This document shows, piece by piece, positions 52,881 to 62,527 of a stretch of DNA of 64,000 nucleotides. The notes under the pieces were generated by a model, which saw only the letters and a list, made by a program, of their open reading frames with translations, was not told where the DNA came from and did not search any database. Both the position numbers and the translations under genes were made by a program. The DNA comes from CAXNKH01 sp049296795 (GTDB lineage: Bacteria; Pseudomonadota; Gammaproteobacteria; Burkholderiales; Burkholderiaceae_C), in contig JBAQTC010000054.1 in NCBI GenBank assembly GCA_049296795.1, positions 186,001 through 250,000 on the forward strand, given 5' to 3'. Each line of letters begins with the position of its first letter. The stretch's first letter is position 1.

Positions 52881-53798
52881 TCATTGCACGGGATTATCAC
52901 CCAGTACAAACCGGGTCGCAAGCAAATCAAGCAAGCCAAATTGTTCCAAAACAGCACGTAATCGCTCTGCCGAATCGGGTTTCCGATGGCCCGTGTAGTG
53001 GGCGATGATGAGTTCGTTTTTCATGCTGTGCTCCCAGCCCACCAGTTCGGTCACCGTGACTTGGTAGCCTGACGCTTCAAGATACAGGCAGCGCAGCACA
53101 TTGGTCAGCTGACTGCCCATTTCGCGGGCGTGCAACGGATGACGCCACAGCTCGGCCAGCGGTGTTCGCGCCAGCGCAAGTACCCTGTTTTGACCCAGAG
53201 CCCGCGCAACTTCCGCCTGGCAGCACGGAACCAGCACCATGAACTTGGCTTTTTTATGCAAGCCAAAAGCAATTGCATCATCGGTCGCACTGTCGCAAGC
53301 ATGCAGAGCCGTCACCACATCGATTCTGTCGGGCAAATCAGCTGCCAGGGCCGACTCGGCCACGCTCAGGTTGAGAAAACTCATACGATCAAAACCCAGC
53401 CGTTGTGCCAGCTCACGGGATTTTTCAACCAAATCGGCCCGGGTTTCGATGCCGTAAATATGACCGGTCGAGCGCCCTTTAAAAAACAAATCGTACACAA
53501 TGAAACCGAGATAGGACTTGCCGGCGCCATGGTCGGCCAAAGTCAGTGCGCGAGGGGCCGCAGCCCAATCGCTTTTGTTTGACCGACTCAATTCAAGCAG
53601 TATTTTTTCGATGAAGTGATACAGGTGATAAACCTGTTTAAGCTTGCGTCGGGAATCTTGATTGAGCTTGCCCTCACGCGTCAGAATATGCAGCTCTTTG
53701 AGCAACTCTTGTGACTGTTCGGGCTTGATTTCACTCGCCAAAGCTGGCCCCTTGTCTGAAGCCGGGGCCGACTTGACAGCATTTTTCTTGACTTTCAT
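52881..53798 (-). CDS. SAM-dependent methyltransferase (class I-like)
   Basis: 305 residues. The SAM-binding segment LADHGAGKSYLGFIVYDLF, the acidic GIETRADLVEKS and VVTALHACDSATDDAIAFG followed by LVPCCQAEVAR point to a Rossmann methyltransferase of the METTL25/DUF-type group. The charged N-terminal 60 residues are lysine-rich. Target unknown; a tRNA or rRNA substrate is only a guess. Overlaps DUF1415 by 4 bases. Confidence 0.75.
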   Translation of the reverse strand: MKVKKNAVKSAPASDKGPALASEIKPEQSQELLKELHILTREGKLNQDSRRKLKQVYHLYHFIEKILLELSRSNKSDWAAAPRALTLADHGAGKSYLGFIVYDLFFKGRSTGHIYGIETRADLVEKSRELAQRLGFDRMSFLNLSVAESALAADLPDRIDVVTALHACDSATDDAIAFGLHKKAKFMVLVPCCQAEVARALGQNRVLALARTPLAELWRHPLHAREMGSQLTNVLRCLYLEASGYQVTVTELVGWEHSMKNELIIAHYTGHRKPDSAERLRAVLEQFGLLDLLATRFVLGDNPVQ

Positions 53799-54397
53799 GG
53801 CTCGATCTTGCCATGGGTTTCAGCTGAAACTGGATCTTTGCGGGTACCCACGCCCAGTGCCACCCAACCGACGCCGCCTAGTTTTTGCAGTGTCTCGATA
53901 TTCTTCTGAAAAATCTGTTCAGCCTGGGGATAGGCCGCCACAGCCCGGTCAATACTGGCTTCTCGCAGCAAATGCAGCATCGGGTAAGGCGACCGGTTGG
54001 TGAAATTCCCAATATCCTGCGGGTCGGTTCCAGCAAACTGAAAATCAGGGTGGAAACTGGCGATCTGAATAATCCCCTCCAAGCCCAGCCTCACCAGCAC
54101 CCGATCAGCTTGAACCAAAAAATCATTGAAGTCCAGAAAATCATTCAGGGTATGGGGGGCAATTAGCAGCGTTGTATCGCGCAAGCTCGGGTCCGAGTCA
54201 ACCAGTCCGTCCAATTCACGCCTCAAATCGGCAAGCAAGTCCCGACTGTCAATCGCTTCGCTCACGGCATAGTGAATTTGCCCTTTGACATGAACGGCTT
54301 TGGCAAAAGGGCACAGATTTAAGCCAATGACTGCGCGCTCCAGCCAGCGGCGGGTGTCATTCAGGACGTCTTCTGCCGCCTTGTTCAAGTTACGCAT
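53795..54397 (-). CDS. DUF1415 protein
   Basis: 200 residues of the DUF1415 family, with VIGLNLCPFAKAVHVKGQI, TLLIAPHTLNDFLDFNDFL, ASFHPDFQFAGTDPQDIGNF and NRSPYPMLHLLREASI. Function unknown. Its 5' end overlaps the MFS transporter gene by 13 bases and its 3' end the methyltransferase gene by 4. Confidence 0.85.
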   Translation of the reverse strand: MRNLNKAAEDVLNDTRRWLERAVIGLNLCPFAKAVHVKGQIHYAVSEAIDSRDLLADLRRELDGLVDSDPSLRDTTLLIAPHTLNDFLDFNDFLVQADRVLVRLGLEGIIQIASFHPDFQFAGTDPQDIGNFTNRSPYPMLHLLREASIDRAVAAYPQAEQIFQKNIETLQKLGGVGWVALGVGTRKDPVSAETHGKIEP

Positions 54398-55623
54398 GGT
54401 CGTCTTTCAAGCAAGCGGCCGATGCACCAAGCCAACACCATGCCCAACATTGAACACACAAGTGTCACGACCCAGGTCACTTGCCAGCCACCAACCAGGC
54501 TGGCCACCCAGGCGACCAGGGGCGGGCCGACAAACTGGCCGGTCGCTGCCCATTGCTGGGTCCAACCAACGGTAGTTGATACAGCATGTTCACTGGGCGC
54601 AAGCCGAACCGCCAACGAAAACAGGGTGCCGGGGATCAAACCACCCACCGAGGAAAACAACAAGATCGCGCCATAACGCAGCATGGCCGGCAAGCCCAGA
54701 CCCTCTGGTGTTTGGGCGAAAGCCAGAACCGACGTCCCAGCCATCACCCCAAATCCAACCATCAGCAAATACCCGGGCTTGATATGTACTGCCAGCAATC
54801 GACCCGAAGCGATATTGCCGCCGATATTGACCAGCGCGGCCAAAGCGGTCAATAGAGCAGACCAACTGACCGCCCATTCGGTTTGAGCGTAAATTGATGG
54901 CAAAAATCCGATGACAGCGATCCACTGACCTGAATAAACAGCAAAACTCAGCGCTACCAGCCAGGGCCCACGGCTGCTTAAGGTCTGGCGCAAGCGAACC
55001 GGCCAACCGGGCGCTACGCCAGGGCTTGTTGCGGCTTGAAAATCAAGACCACGCGTATCAGCGGGGACCTCGTGCCAAAGCCAAAACGCCATCAACAGTG
55101 TCCAGCCGCCCAAGCACCACCACCAAGCCTGCCAGCCCAGCTGAGAAATCAACATCGGGCCGAGCAGCAGCGCGGCTGCGGTGCCTAACGGCATGTAAGC
55201 CCCCCAAACCCCAAGCATGGCATTCACACGTTGCGGGCTCACCAACTGACGAATCAGATTGGGCGCTGGCATCGAAGTCAACAAAAAACCCAAGCCCTCG
55301 ACTGCTCGCAGCAATAACAGTGTTGAGACATCTTGCGACCAACCCCCCAGCAGGGACGCACTCGACAGCAACAACAAGCCACTGATCATGCTGCGCCTGA
55401 GACCCCATCCGTCCGCCGCCAAGCCAACGATCAAACCCAACAGCATCCCGGCGAATTGCACCAGAGACAAAAGAAATCCCGCTTGTAACAAGCTCATTCC
55501 CAAATCCTGCTGCAATACGGGTAAGGCCGGAGAGAGCTTGCCCACATGCAGGGCAGCACTGACCCCCGCTCCCCAAACGACCAGGGCGGGTTCAATACCG
55601 AGAAACAATTTCCGCCCTCGCAT
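54385..55623 (-). CDS. MFS transporter (CynX/NimT-like)
   Basis: 412 residues with about twelve hydrophobic segments and no obvious substrate signature. FAGMLLGLIVGLAADGWGLRR in the 2-3 loop is the MFS motif A region. Resembles CynX/NimT-type carriers. ATG at 55623, two bases after dgt; a GTG five codons upstream overlaps dgt. Substrate unknown. Confidence 0.75.
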   Translation of the reverse strand: MRGRKLFLGIEPALVVWGAGVSAALHVGKLSPALPVLQQDLGMSLLQAGFLLSLVQFAGMLLGLIVGLAADGWGLRRSMISGLLLLSSASLLGGWSQDVSTLLLLRAVEGLGFLLTSMPAPNLIRQLVSPQRVNAMLGVWGAYMPLGTAAALLLGPMLISQLGWQAWWWCLGGWTLLMAFWLWHEVPADTRGLDFQAATSPGVAPGWPVRLRQTLSSRGPWLVALSFAVYSGQWIAVIGFLPSIYAQTEWAVSWSALLTALAALVNIGGNIASGRLLAVHIKPGYLLMVGFGVMAGTSVLAFAQTPEGLGLPAMLRYGAILLFSSVGGLIPGTLFSLAVRLAPSEHAVSTTVGWTQQWAATGQFVGPPLVAWVASLVGGWQVTWVVTLVCSMLGMVLAWCIGRLLERRPCVT

Positions 55624-55625
55624 GA

Positions 55626-56789
55626 TCAGGCCAACCACCGCTGACCGGTCAATCGCTCATGCTCCTTGCTAGCGAAACGGTCTGTCATGCCCGCGATGTA
55701 ATCCGCCACGCCCCGGGCACTGTCCGTAGAGCGATTCGTATTCAACAGCCTCGAGTTGCGCTGGGCCGTTTGCATTTCATGCGGCGAGGCCAAATAAGCG
55801 TCAAACAAATCGCGCACCACTTGTTGCGCTTGTTCGGTGGTCTGCATCACTTGCGGATGACGGTAAAGATTTTTCAACAGGAATTTTTTCAGTCCCCGTG
55901 ACTGCTGGTGCATTTGAGCTCCAAATTGAACCAAAGGCGCTTGCACCCTGGCCTCGTCGGCACTGACCGGCAAACCGGCGCCAAGCGCAATCCCAGTCGC
56001 ATCGATCACGTCATACACCTGGGCACTGAGCATGCGACGAATACTCTCGTAGAGCAAGCGCCGACCTTGATCTGCATCCTCTAGATTCGGGTATTGGCTC
56101 AGGGTTTGCTGCCGAAATTCATCAAACAAGGAAACTTCTTGCAACTGTTCTAAAGTAATCAGGCCAGAGCGTACGCCGTCGTCAATATCGTGCGCGTTAT
56201 AAGCAATTTCATCCGCCAAATTACAGAGTTGGGCTTCCAGACTGGCTTGAGTCCGCGCGAGAAAACGCTGGCCAACCCCACCTGGCTCGCTGGCTTCTAG
56301 CTGCTCGGCGTTGCTTCGAGAGCAATGTTTGAGGATGCCTTCGCGCGTTTCGAAACTCAGGTTCAGGCCATCGAATTGGGGGTAGCGCTGTTCGAGCTGA
56401 TCGACCACACGCAGGCTTTGCAGATTGTGCTCAAAACCACCATGCTCTGCCATGCACGCGTTGAGCGCATCCTGTCCGGCGTGCCCGAAAGGCGTATGGC
56501 CCAAGTCATGCGCCAGGGCAATCGCCTCCACCAGGTCTTCATTCAGGCCCAGCGCACGTGCAATCGATCGCCCCAGCTGCGCCACTTCCAAAGAGTGGGT
56601 CAGTCGGGTCCTGAATAAATCACCCTCATGGTTCAAGAAGACCTGAGTTTTGTACACCAATCGACGAAAGGCCGAGGAGTGAACAATGCGGTCCCGGTCA
56701 CGCTGGAATTCGGTACGCGTCGGTGCTACCGGTTCCGCGTAACGTCGACCACGGGATCGGGCTGGATCACAGGCGTAGGCAGCAAGCAT
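55626..56789 (-). CDS. dgt: Deoxyguanosinetriphosphate triphosphohydrolase-like protein
   Basis: 387-residue HD-domain dNTPase. Metal-binding residues are H65 (THSLEVA) and H94-D95 (ALAHDLGHTPFGHAG); RDRDRIVHSSAFRRL and CNLADEIAYNAHDIDDGV complete the site. Hydrolyses dGTP or other dNTPs to the nucleoside and triphosphate; the exact specificity is uncertain. It overlaps aroB by 23 bases, and the aroKB-dgt order recurs in betaproteobacteria. Confidence 0.92.
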   Translation of the reverse strand: MLAAYACDPARSRGRRYAEPVAPTRTEFQRDRDRIVHSSAFRRLVYKTQVFLNHEGDLFRTRLTHSLEVAQLGRSIARALGLNEDLVEAIALAHDLGHTPFGHAGQDALNACMAEHGGFEHNLQSLRVVDQLEQRYPQFDGLNLSFETREGILKHCSRSNAEQLEASEPGGVGQRFLARTQASLEAQLCNLADEIAYNAHDIDDGVRSGLITLEQLQEVSLFDEFRQQTLSQYPNLEDADQGRRLLYESIRRMLSAQVYDVIDATGIALGAGLPVSADEARVQAPLVQFGAQMHQQSRGLKKFLLKNLYRHPQVMQTTEQAQQVVRDLFDAYLASPHEMQTAQRNSRLLNTNRSTDSARGVADYIAGMTDRFASKEHERLTGQRWLA

Positions 56790-57897
56790 CAATCACTTCA
56801 CGCACCAAGGCATCAGGCACAGCACGCACAATGGCGCGCTCGTGCCCGTCAATCAAAACGAATTTGATTTCACCCGCTTCAGCCTTTTTGTCAACCCGCA
56901 TCAACGCCAGATAACGACCCGCATTGTCTTGTGCATCGAGTTGCGGTCCGCACACTGGCAAACCGGCTTTTTGCAACAAAGATTTCAAACGCTGCACCAG
57001 CACCTCATCGATTAAACCCAGACGCTGCGACAAGCTGGCGGCCATCACCATGCCGCAACCCACGGCCTCACCATGCAACCACGCACCATAGCCCAGACCC
57101 GCTTCAATAGCGTGGCCAAAAGTATGGCCAAAATTGAGAATCGCACGCAAACCGGTTTCCCGTTCATCCTGGCCCACGACCCAGGCCTTGATCTCGCAAC
57201 TGCGCTTGACCGCATGTGCCAAAGCAGCCGGATTACACCCCAGCAAAGCGTCAATATTCGATTCGATCCAGTCCAGGAAGGCCATGTCAGCAATCGGTCC
57301 GTACTTGATCACTTCAGCCAGTCCGGCGCTGAGTTCACGCGCAGGCAACGTCTTCAAAGTGTCGAGATCGCACACAACCCGCAGCGGTTGATAAAAGGCG
57401 CCGATCATGTTTTTACCCAAGGGGTGATTGATGGCGGTCTTACCCCCGACGGAGGAATCCACCTGCGCCAGCAAGGTCGTGGGTACCTGAACAAAAGGAA
57501 CACCCCGCATATAGCTGGCGGCAGCAAAACCAGCCATATCCCCCACCACACCGCCGCCCAAGGCGAAAAGCACGGTCTTTCGATCGCAGGCGTGCCCCAG
57601 CAACGCATCAAAAATCAGATTCAGCTTATCCCAGGTCTTGTATTTTTCGCCATCAGGCAAGGTAACCAACTGGACTTGCGGGTAATGGGCTTGCAAGGCC
57701 AGCTGTAGCCGCTGTGCATACAGCGGAGCGACCGTGGTGTTGCTGACAATCAGGGCTTGCGTAGCGGTGGGTAAGCCGGCGAAAGTGCCGACGGCATCAA
57801 GCAAGTCACTGCCAATGAGAATCGGATAACTGCGTTCGCCCAAGTCGATCTGAACTTGCTGAACCGGAGGCTGGGATGGGGCTGGGCTTAACGGCAT
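56767..57897 (-). CDS. aroB: 3-dehydroquinate synthase
   Basis: Second shikimate-pathway step, using NAD and a metal ion on DAHP. About 376 residues from the ATG at 57897. Family segments: LPDGEKYKTWDKLN, ALGGGVVGDMAGFAAASYMR, PTTLLAQVDSSVGGKT and NFGHTFGHAIE, the last with a metal ligand. A GTG 24 bases upstream is also possible. Sits 44 bases after aroK. Confidence 0.95.
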   Translation of the reverse strand: MPLSPAPSQPPVQQVQIDLGERSYPILIGSDLLDAVGTFAGLPTATQALIVSNTTVAPLYAQRLQLALQAHYPQVQLVTLPDGEKYKTWDKLNLIFDALLGHACDRKTVLFALGGGVVGDMAGFAAASYMRGVPFVQVPTTLLAQVDSSVGGKTAINHPLGKNMIGAFYQPLRVVCDLDTLKTLPARELSAGLAEVIKYGPIADMAFLDWIESNIDALLGCNPAALAHAVKRSCEIKAWVVGQDERETGLRAILNFGHTFGHAIEAGLGYGAWLHGEAVGCGMVMAASLSQRLGLIDEVLVQRLKSLLQKAGLPVCGPQLDAQDNAGRYLALMRVDKKAEAGEIKFVLIDGHERAIVRAVPDALVREVIDACCLRL

Positions 57898-57941
57898 AGG
57901 CCTCAAGTTTAGGCGAAACACCTTAGGCTGAGGCTATCGGG

Positions 57942-58478
57942 TCAATTCCCATGATGCAGTTCAGGCAGCAATCCAGCGAGCTCAAGCTGAGACAGAATCA
58001 TGTTGACCAAGTGGGCCACGGAGGGGCGTCCTGTCTCCATGGTGAAGTGGGCGGCCTCCCGGTACAGCGGATCGCGCTTTTCAAACAACTCACGCAAGCG
58101 TCTCAAGGGATCGTCCACTTGCAACAAAGGACGATTCACATCTTGTCGCAGCCGGCGGTACAACTCATCAGGGGAAGATTTGAGATAGAACACATGGGCG
58201 CGTTCGTGCAGATGACGACGGTTGGCCGCTCGCAACACCGCGCCACCACCGGTTGACAAGACGCCACGCGGCATTTCGGTCAACTCGTCCAGAGTGGCTT
58301 GTTCCAGATCACGGAAGCTCTCCTCCCCCTCGCGCTCAAAATAATCCCGAATCGAGCAGCCCAAGCGTTCTTCGATCACATGGTCGGAATCAATAAACGG
58401 CAGATTCAAACGTCGAGCCAACTGGCGACCGACCGTAGATTTACCCGAGCCGGGCAGTCCAATCAAACTAATTACCAC
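57942..58478 (-). CDS. aroK: Shikimate kinase
   Basis: Phosphorylates shikimate at C3. 178 residues from a GTG at 58478: P-loop GLPGSGKS (7-14), substrate-binding DSDHVIEERLG and the GGGAVLR motif; the lid arginine is in RPLLQ. 43 bases after pilQ. The pilMNOPQ-aroK-aroB arrangement is conserved in proteobacteria. Confidence 0.95.
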   Translation of the reverse strand: MVISLIGLPGSGKSTVGRQLARRLNLPFIDSDHVIEERLGCSIRDYFEREGEESFRDLEQATLDELTEMPRGVLSTGGGAVLRAANRRHLHERAHVFYLKSSPDELYRRLRQDVNRPLLQVDDPLRRLRELFEKRDPLYREAAHFTMETGRPSVAHLVNMILSQLELAGLLPELHHGN

Positions 58479-58521
58479 ACAACATCACTCATCTTTCGGA
58501 CATTTCTCAAATCGTTCCAAT

Positions 58522-60657
58522 TTAGCGCGAACCCACTCGATCAGCAATCATTTTAGGCGTGATGAAAACCAGCATTTCTTGCTTGGTCGAACGCTTGGTC
58601 CGTGTCTTAAACAGATTACCGATCCCTGGAATATCTCCTAACAAAGGAACCTTGGTTTCGTCCTCGGCCTCATCCATCTCAAAAATTCCCCCAATCACCA
58701 CCGTCCCGCCATTTTCTACCAAGACCTGAGTCTGGACGTGTTTGGTATTGATGGCAAAGCCTGCCGCCGTGGACTGGCCCACTGAGTCTTTGGTCACATC
58801 CAACGCCAAAATAATACCCCCTTCGGGCGTAATCTGAGGCGTCACTTCAAGTTTTAAATTGGCTTTTCTAAAGGACAAGGAGGTGGCGCCGCTGGAAGTG
58901 GCAGTTTGGTAAGGCAATTCAGTACCCTGCTCAATTAAGGCCTTGATCTGATCTGCCGTGACCACCCGCGGACTCGACACTACCTTACCCTTGCCATCGG
59001 CCTCAAGTGCGGACAACTCCAGATTGAGGAAACGGTTGGCCCCAGAATTGAATATTGAGACGGCAAAAGTAGCTGGGTTAAAGCCGCCTTGGGTTGCTGC
59101 AGGCAAATTCACAAAACTGTTGGGATTGGTGGTCGCCGAGCCATCTGTATAGCTCGATCCAACGCTGGAAGTAATACGGCGACCATCCACGCTGAGAGAA
59201 CCAGCAGTGTTGGCGCCTCCGCCCAACTTGACCCCCAGCGATTTTCCAAAAGTGTCGGTCGCCACCACGATGCGCGCCTCAATCAATACCTGCCGCACAG
59301 GAATATCGAGCTTGGTGATCAGCTCCTGAATCTGTTCGAGTTTGGTGCCGATGTCGGTCACAAACAGCTGATTGGTCCGTTTGTCGGCAATCACACTGCC
59401 GCGCGGGCTCAGGATGCGGGAGATATTGGCCGCACCCGCACCCCCAACGCCAGGGGCTGGCGCCGCACCCGGTGCGCCCACCACCACGCCGCGCAGGTGA
59501 TTCGCCACCTCTTCAGCTTTGGTGTAATTCATTTGGAATGATTGTGTTTGCAATGGATCGAGTCCTTGCAGCGCAGCAACCGCTTCCCGCTCTAGCTTTT
59601 CTTTGGCGACAATTTCATCCTTGGGTGCAATCCACAGCACATTGCCGTTCTTTCGCAGGCCCAGGCCCTTGGTTTGCATGATCAAGTCGAGTGCCTGGTC
59701 CCAAGGCACATCCTGCAAGCGCAGGGTCACCGAGCCGGTCACGGAATCGGAAGTCACTACATTGAAGTTGGTGAAATCGGCTATCACCTGTAACAAGGAT
59801 CGAACTTCAATATTCTGAAAATTCAGAGAAAGCTTCTGTCCGGTATAGCCCGGGCCTTGTGACAACTTGGATGGATCAACCTTCAGCGGCTTGACTTCAA
59901 CCACAAATTGATCGTCACTTTGGTAAGCGGTGTGCTCCCATTGCCCGGTCGGCTCAATCACCATGCGAACGCGGTCCCCCGATTGAACCGTGGTGATGGT
60001 TTGAACCGGCGTAGCAAAATCGCTCACGTCCATCCTTCTGCGCAGGCCCTCGGGCAATGAGGTCTGGTTGAAATCCACCACCAAGGTTTTTCCCTGCTTG
60101 CGGATATCGACACCAACCTGGTTGTTGGGCAGCGCGACGATGACACGACCTGAATTCTCACCGCCACGTCGAAAATCAATGTCCTTGAGTGGCAGCGTGC
60201 TCTTGTTGGAGCTTTCAGAAAAAACAGGCATGACCGAAGGCGTGACTGGGGTCTGCGCCACGGACTCCAATGAGACCAGCAAAGATTTTCCTTGCAGCTG
60301 CATTTTGTAAGCAGCAGGCTGCTTCAGATTCAAAACGACACGACTGCGATCGCCTGACTGCAAGACGTTGATCGATTTCAAATTACCCTGATTCACCTCC
60401 ACGGTGGAGCGGGCACTGGAAACACCGGGGAAATCAAGTGAGATGCGAGCCGGTGACTGGATCACAAACCCGTTCGGTGCTGCGGTGAGGACTTGCGACA
60501 AATCAATGCGAACCACCTCAGTTCCGCCCTGGACTGAACCCTTGACCGACTCGATGGTGTTTTGGGCCTGGACTGAAAAGCTCAGCAATAACAACGAAAA
60601 AGTCAAAGCCAGCTGCTGCCACAAGAACTGCATCGTTAATTTATTTTGTTTTTTCAT
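58522..60657 (-). CDS. pilQ: Type IV pilus outer-membrane secretin PilQ
   Basis: Gated channel through which the pilus crosses the outer membrane. 711 residues: Sec signal peptide (QLALTFSLLLLSFSVQAQ), tandem AMIN domains (about 40-250) that bind peptidoglycan, secretin N-domains with GYTGQKLSLNFQNIEVRSLLQVIADFTN, and the secretin core with VPLLGDIPGIGNLFKTRTKR near the C-terminus. The AMIN/N-domain count is estimated by eye. Confidence 0.96.
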   Translation of the reverse strand: MKKQNKLTMQFLWQQLALTFSLLLLSFSVQAQNTIESVKGSVQGGTEVVRIDLSQVLTAAPNGFVIQSPARISLDFPGVSSARSTVEVNQGNLKSINVLQSGDRSRVVLNLKQPAAYKMQLQGKSLLVSLESVAQTPVTPSVMPVFSESSNKSTLPLKDIDFRRGGENSGRVIVALPNNQVGVDIRKQGKTLVVDFNQTSLPEGLRRRMDVSDFATPVQTITTVQSGDRVRMVIEPTGQWEHTAYQSDDQFVVEVKPLKVDPSKLSQGPGYTGQKLSLNFQNIEVRSLLQVIADFTNFNVVTSDSVTGSVTLRLQDVPWDQALDLIMQTKGLGLRKNGNVLWIAPKDEIVAKEKLEREAVAALQGLDPLQTQSFQMNYTKAEEVANHLRGVVVGAPGAAPAPGVGGAGAANISRILSPRGSVIADKRTNQLFVTDIGTKLEQIQELITKLDIPVRQVLIEARIVVATDTFGKSLGVKLGGGANTAGSLSVDGRRITSSVGSSYTDGSATTNPNSFVNLPAATQGGFNPATFAVSIFNSGANRFLNLELSALEADGKGKVVSSPRVVTADQIKALIEQGTELPYQTATSSGATSLSFRKANLKLEVTPQITPEGGIILALDVTKDSVGQSTAAGFAINTKHVQTQVLVENGGTVVIGGIFEMDEAEDETKVPLLGDIPGIGNLFKTRTKRSTKQEMLVFITPKMIADRVGSR

Positions 60658-61196
60658 TTCAACCTCTCTTGCAATTGCAATGTCGCAGGGCGTTCAATCC
60701 ATTCCCCTGCTGCGTCCTGCACAATTTCGCGCAAAGTGATTTCTGTTTCGGTGATTTTGGTCACACGGCCGTAGTTTTGACCCAGGTAATTGCCGGGTCG
60801 AACTTGGTACAGCAGTTTGTCCACCTTCAACAGGGCAACGGGTTGACCCGCCCTGACCATCCCACCTACCAGCGACATGGCATCCAGCGGAAATGATTCG
60901 AGCGCTTCCTTGCGCCTTGCCAATTCAGGTGCAATCAATCGGCCACTGGCCGAGTTCAGCGACATTTCGCGCTTGAGGGCTTGGCTGAGCTTGTCCTTGC
61001 TAAATGGTTCAAGTGCATTAGCCTGCTGATAAGTTTCGGGCTTGAATTGTTTGGGTTCGGCAATCGGTTTGACATTGGGTTTTGTCAATTTTTTCTGTTG
61101 TGCCATCCACTCGCGTAGCTCATTTTCACGGTAAGCCCCACACGCCGACAGTCCCACAATCAATCCCAACATCAAACTATAGCGCCAGATTTTCAT
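60654..61196 (-). CDS. pilP: Type IV pilus lipoprotein PilP
   Basis: 180 residues; lipobox LSAC with C19. The C-terminal HR-like beta domain (LLYQVRPGNYLGQNYGRVTKI) interacts with PilQ in relatives. It overlaps pilO and pilQ by 4 bases each. Confidence 0.94.
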   Translation of the reverse strand: MKIWRYSLMLGLIVGLSACGAYRENELREWMAQQKKLTKPNVKPIAEPKQFKPETYQQANALEPFSKDKLSQALKREMSLNSASGRLIAPELARRKEALESFPLDAMSLVGGMVRAGQPVALLKVDKLLYQVRPGNYLGQNYGRVTKITETEITLREIVQDAAGEWIERPATLQLQERLK

Positions 61197-61870
61197 TTCT
61201 TGGCCCCCTGCACCTGCTTGGTCGCCTTGGCCTGGCTCGCGATTTCATCAGACCCTAGATACCGGTAAGTTCTGACCGTAGCATCCATTCCAAGTACGCC
61301 ATCTTTGCCCGGAGCAATGACCAAATTATTAAGCGTCACGATGCGTGACAAATTGGCAATATCAGAGGCGAAAGAACCCAAGTCGTGGTAACGGCCAGTG
61401 ACCCGAACAGCGATAGGTTGTTCGGCGTAATAGTCTCGCAACAACACCGGTCCAGGACGAAACAACTCAAACTGCAAACTGCGTCCCAAACCTGCCTGAT
61501 TGATATCGGACAGCAAAGCAGCCATTTCTGCTTTGCTCGGCAACTGCTTTTCGAGTTGCGCTACATACTGCAAAACTTGTTCGCGCTGCTTCTTTAAAAC
61601 TTCCAAATTGACTGCCTTGGCCAATTTGAATTTATATTCATTGCGCAGCTGAACTTCCTTGACCTGTTCCGCTTTCAGTTCCTCCTGCGATCCATCCAGA
61701 CCTGCAAACCAGATACCAGTGAGCACCAGCAGCGCCAGCGAAATCAGCAACAAAGCACGCGGCAACAACAACCAGCGCGATGGATCTTTGGGATCAAGAC
61801 CGCTGAACTGACGAATTAATTCACCCCTTAATGCGGCGAAATCAATCTGAGCGAGCGATTTGGAGTTCAT
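61193..61870 (-). CDS. pilO: Type IV pilus alignment protein PilO
   Basis: 225-residue bitopic membrane protein: short cytoplasmic N-terminus, one transmembrane segment near 38-58 (LLPRALLLISLALLVLTGIWF), a coiled coil, then a ferredoxin-like periplasmic domain. Forms heterodimers with PilN. 12 bases after pilN. Confidence 0.94.
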   Translation of the reverse strand: MNSKSLAQIDFAALRGELIRQFSGLDPKDPSRWLLLPRALLLISLALLVLTGIWFAGLDGSQEELKAEQVKEVQLRNEYKFKLAKAVNLEVLKKQREQVLQYVAQLEKQLPSKAEMAALLSDINQAGLGRSLQFELFRPGPVLLRDYYAEQPIAVRVTGRYHDLGSFASDIANLSRIVTLNNLVIAPGKDGVLGMDATVRTYRYLGSDEIASQAKATKQVQGAKK

Positions 61871-61882
61871 GACGAGCCTTTG

Positions 61883-62527
61883 CTATTTTTTTACCGTCAT
61901 TGGAACAACAGATTCCGGCACGATCGCAATGGACTGGCTCGTAACTTGATTCGCCTTTTCGATTTCACTGGCGCGCATCAAACGAACTTTCATCGTGAAA
62001 TTGGAGACCCGGCGCTGATCCCTCGCATTCAGCGTCACATTACCAGCCACAATTTCAACCAGCTCGGGTTTTGCTAACCAGGGTGTGTTGTTGGCAAGGT
62101 TTCGCAACAACTCCGAGACCCGCTCATTGGACTGCGCCACGCCTTGCAAGGTCAGGCTCTGGCTTTCTTGCTTCATACTGGTCAGGTACACACCATCGGG
62201 CATCTGCTTAACCAGTTCAGTGAGCAAATAAACCGGTAAATTACGGTCTGCCTGGAGTTCCTCCACCGCTTGCTGGCGGGCCTGTAGTGCAACAATTTCT
62301 TCTTCGATTCGCGCAATTTCTCTAATTTCGGCATCAAGTCTGCTGTTTTCTGTTTGCAAAATCAGATTCCTGTCCTGTTGATCAGAAATCTGCATCTGGA
62401 ACCATAAATAAACAAGACCCGCCAGTAAGACCCCGGCGATCGCCGCCAAGAACAGTGATAAATTGAAGACATCACGCCGTTTTTGCCGTGCCAATTCACG
62501 GTGCGCTAACAGATTAATCCGGATCAA
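61883..62527 (-). CDS. pilN: Type IV pilus alignment protein PilN
   Basis: 214 residues from a TTG at 62527 that overlaps the pilM stop (TTGA) and follows GGAGG. Begins LIRINLLAHRELARQK, matching the PilM-binding IRINLLxxR motif. One transmembrane segment near 21-43, then a coiled coil and the periplasmic domain. An open frame upstream runs into pilM and is not used. Confidence 0.92.
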   Translation of the reverse strand: MIRINLLAHRELARQKRRDVFNLSLFLAAIAGVLLAGLVYLWFQMQISDQQDRNLILQTENSRLDAEIREIARIEEEIVALQARQQAVEELQADRNLPVYLLTELVKQMPDGVYLTSMKQESQSLTLQGVAQSNERVSELLRNLANNTPWLAKPELVEIVAGNVTLNARDQRRVSNFTMKVRLMRASEIEKANQVTSQSIAIVPESVVPMTVKK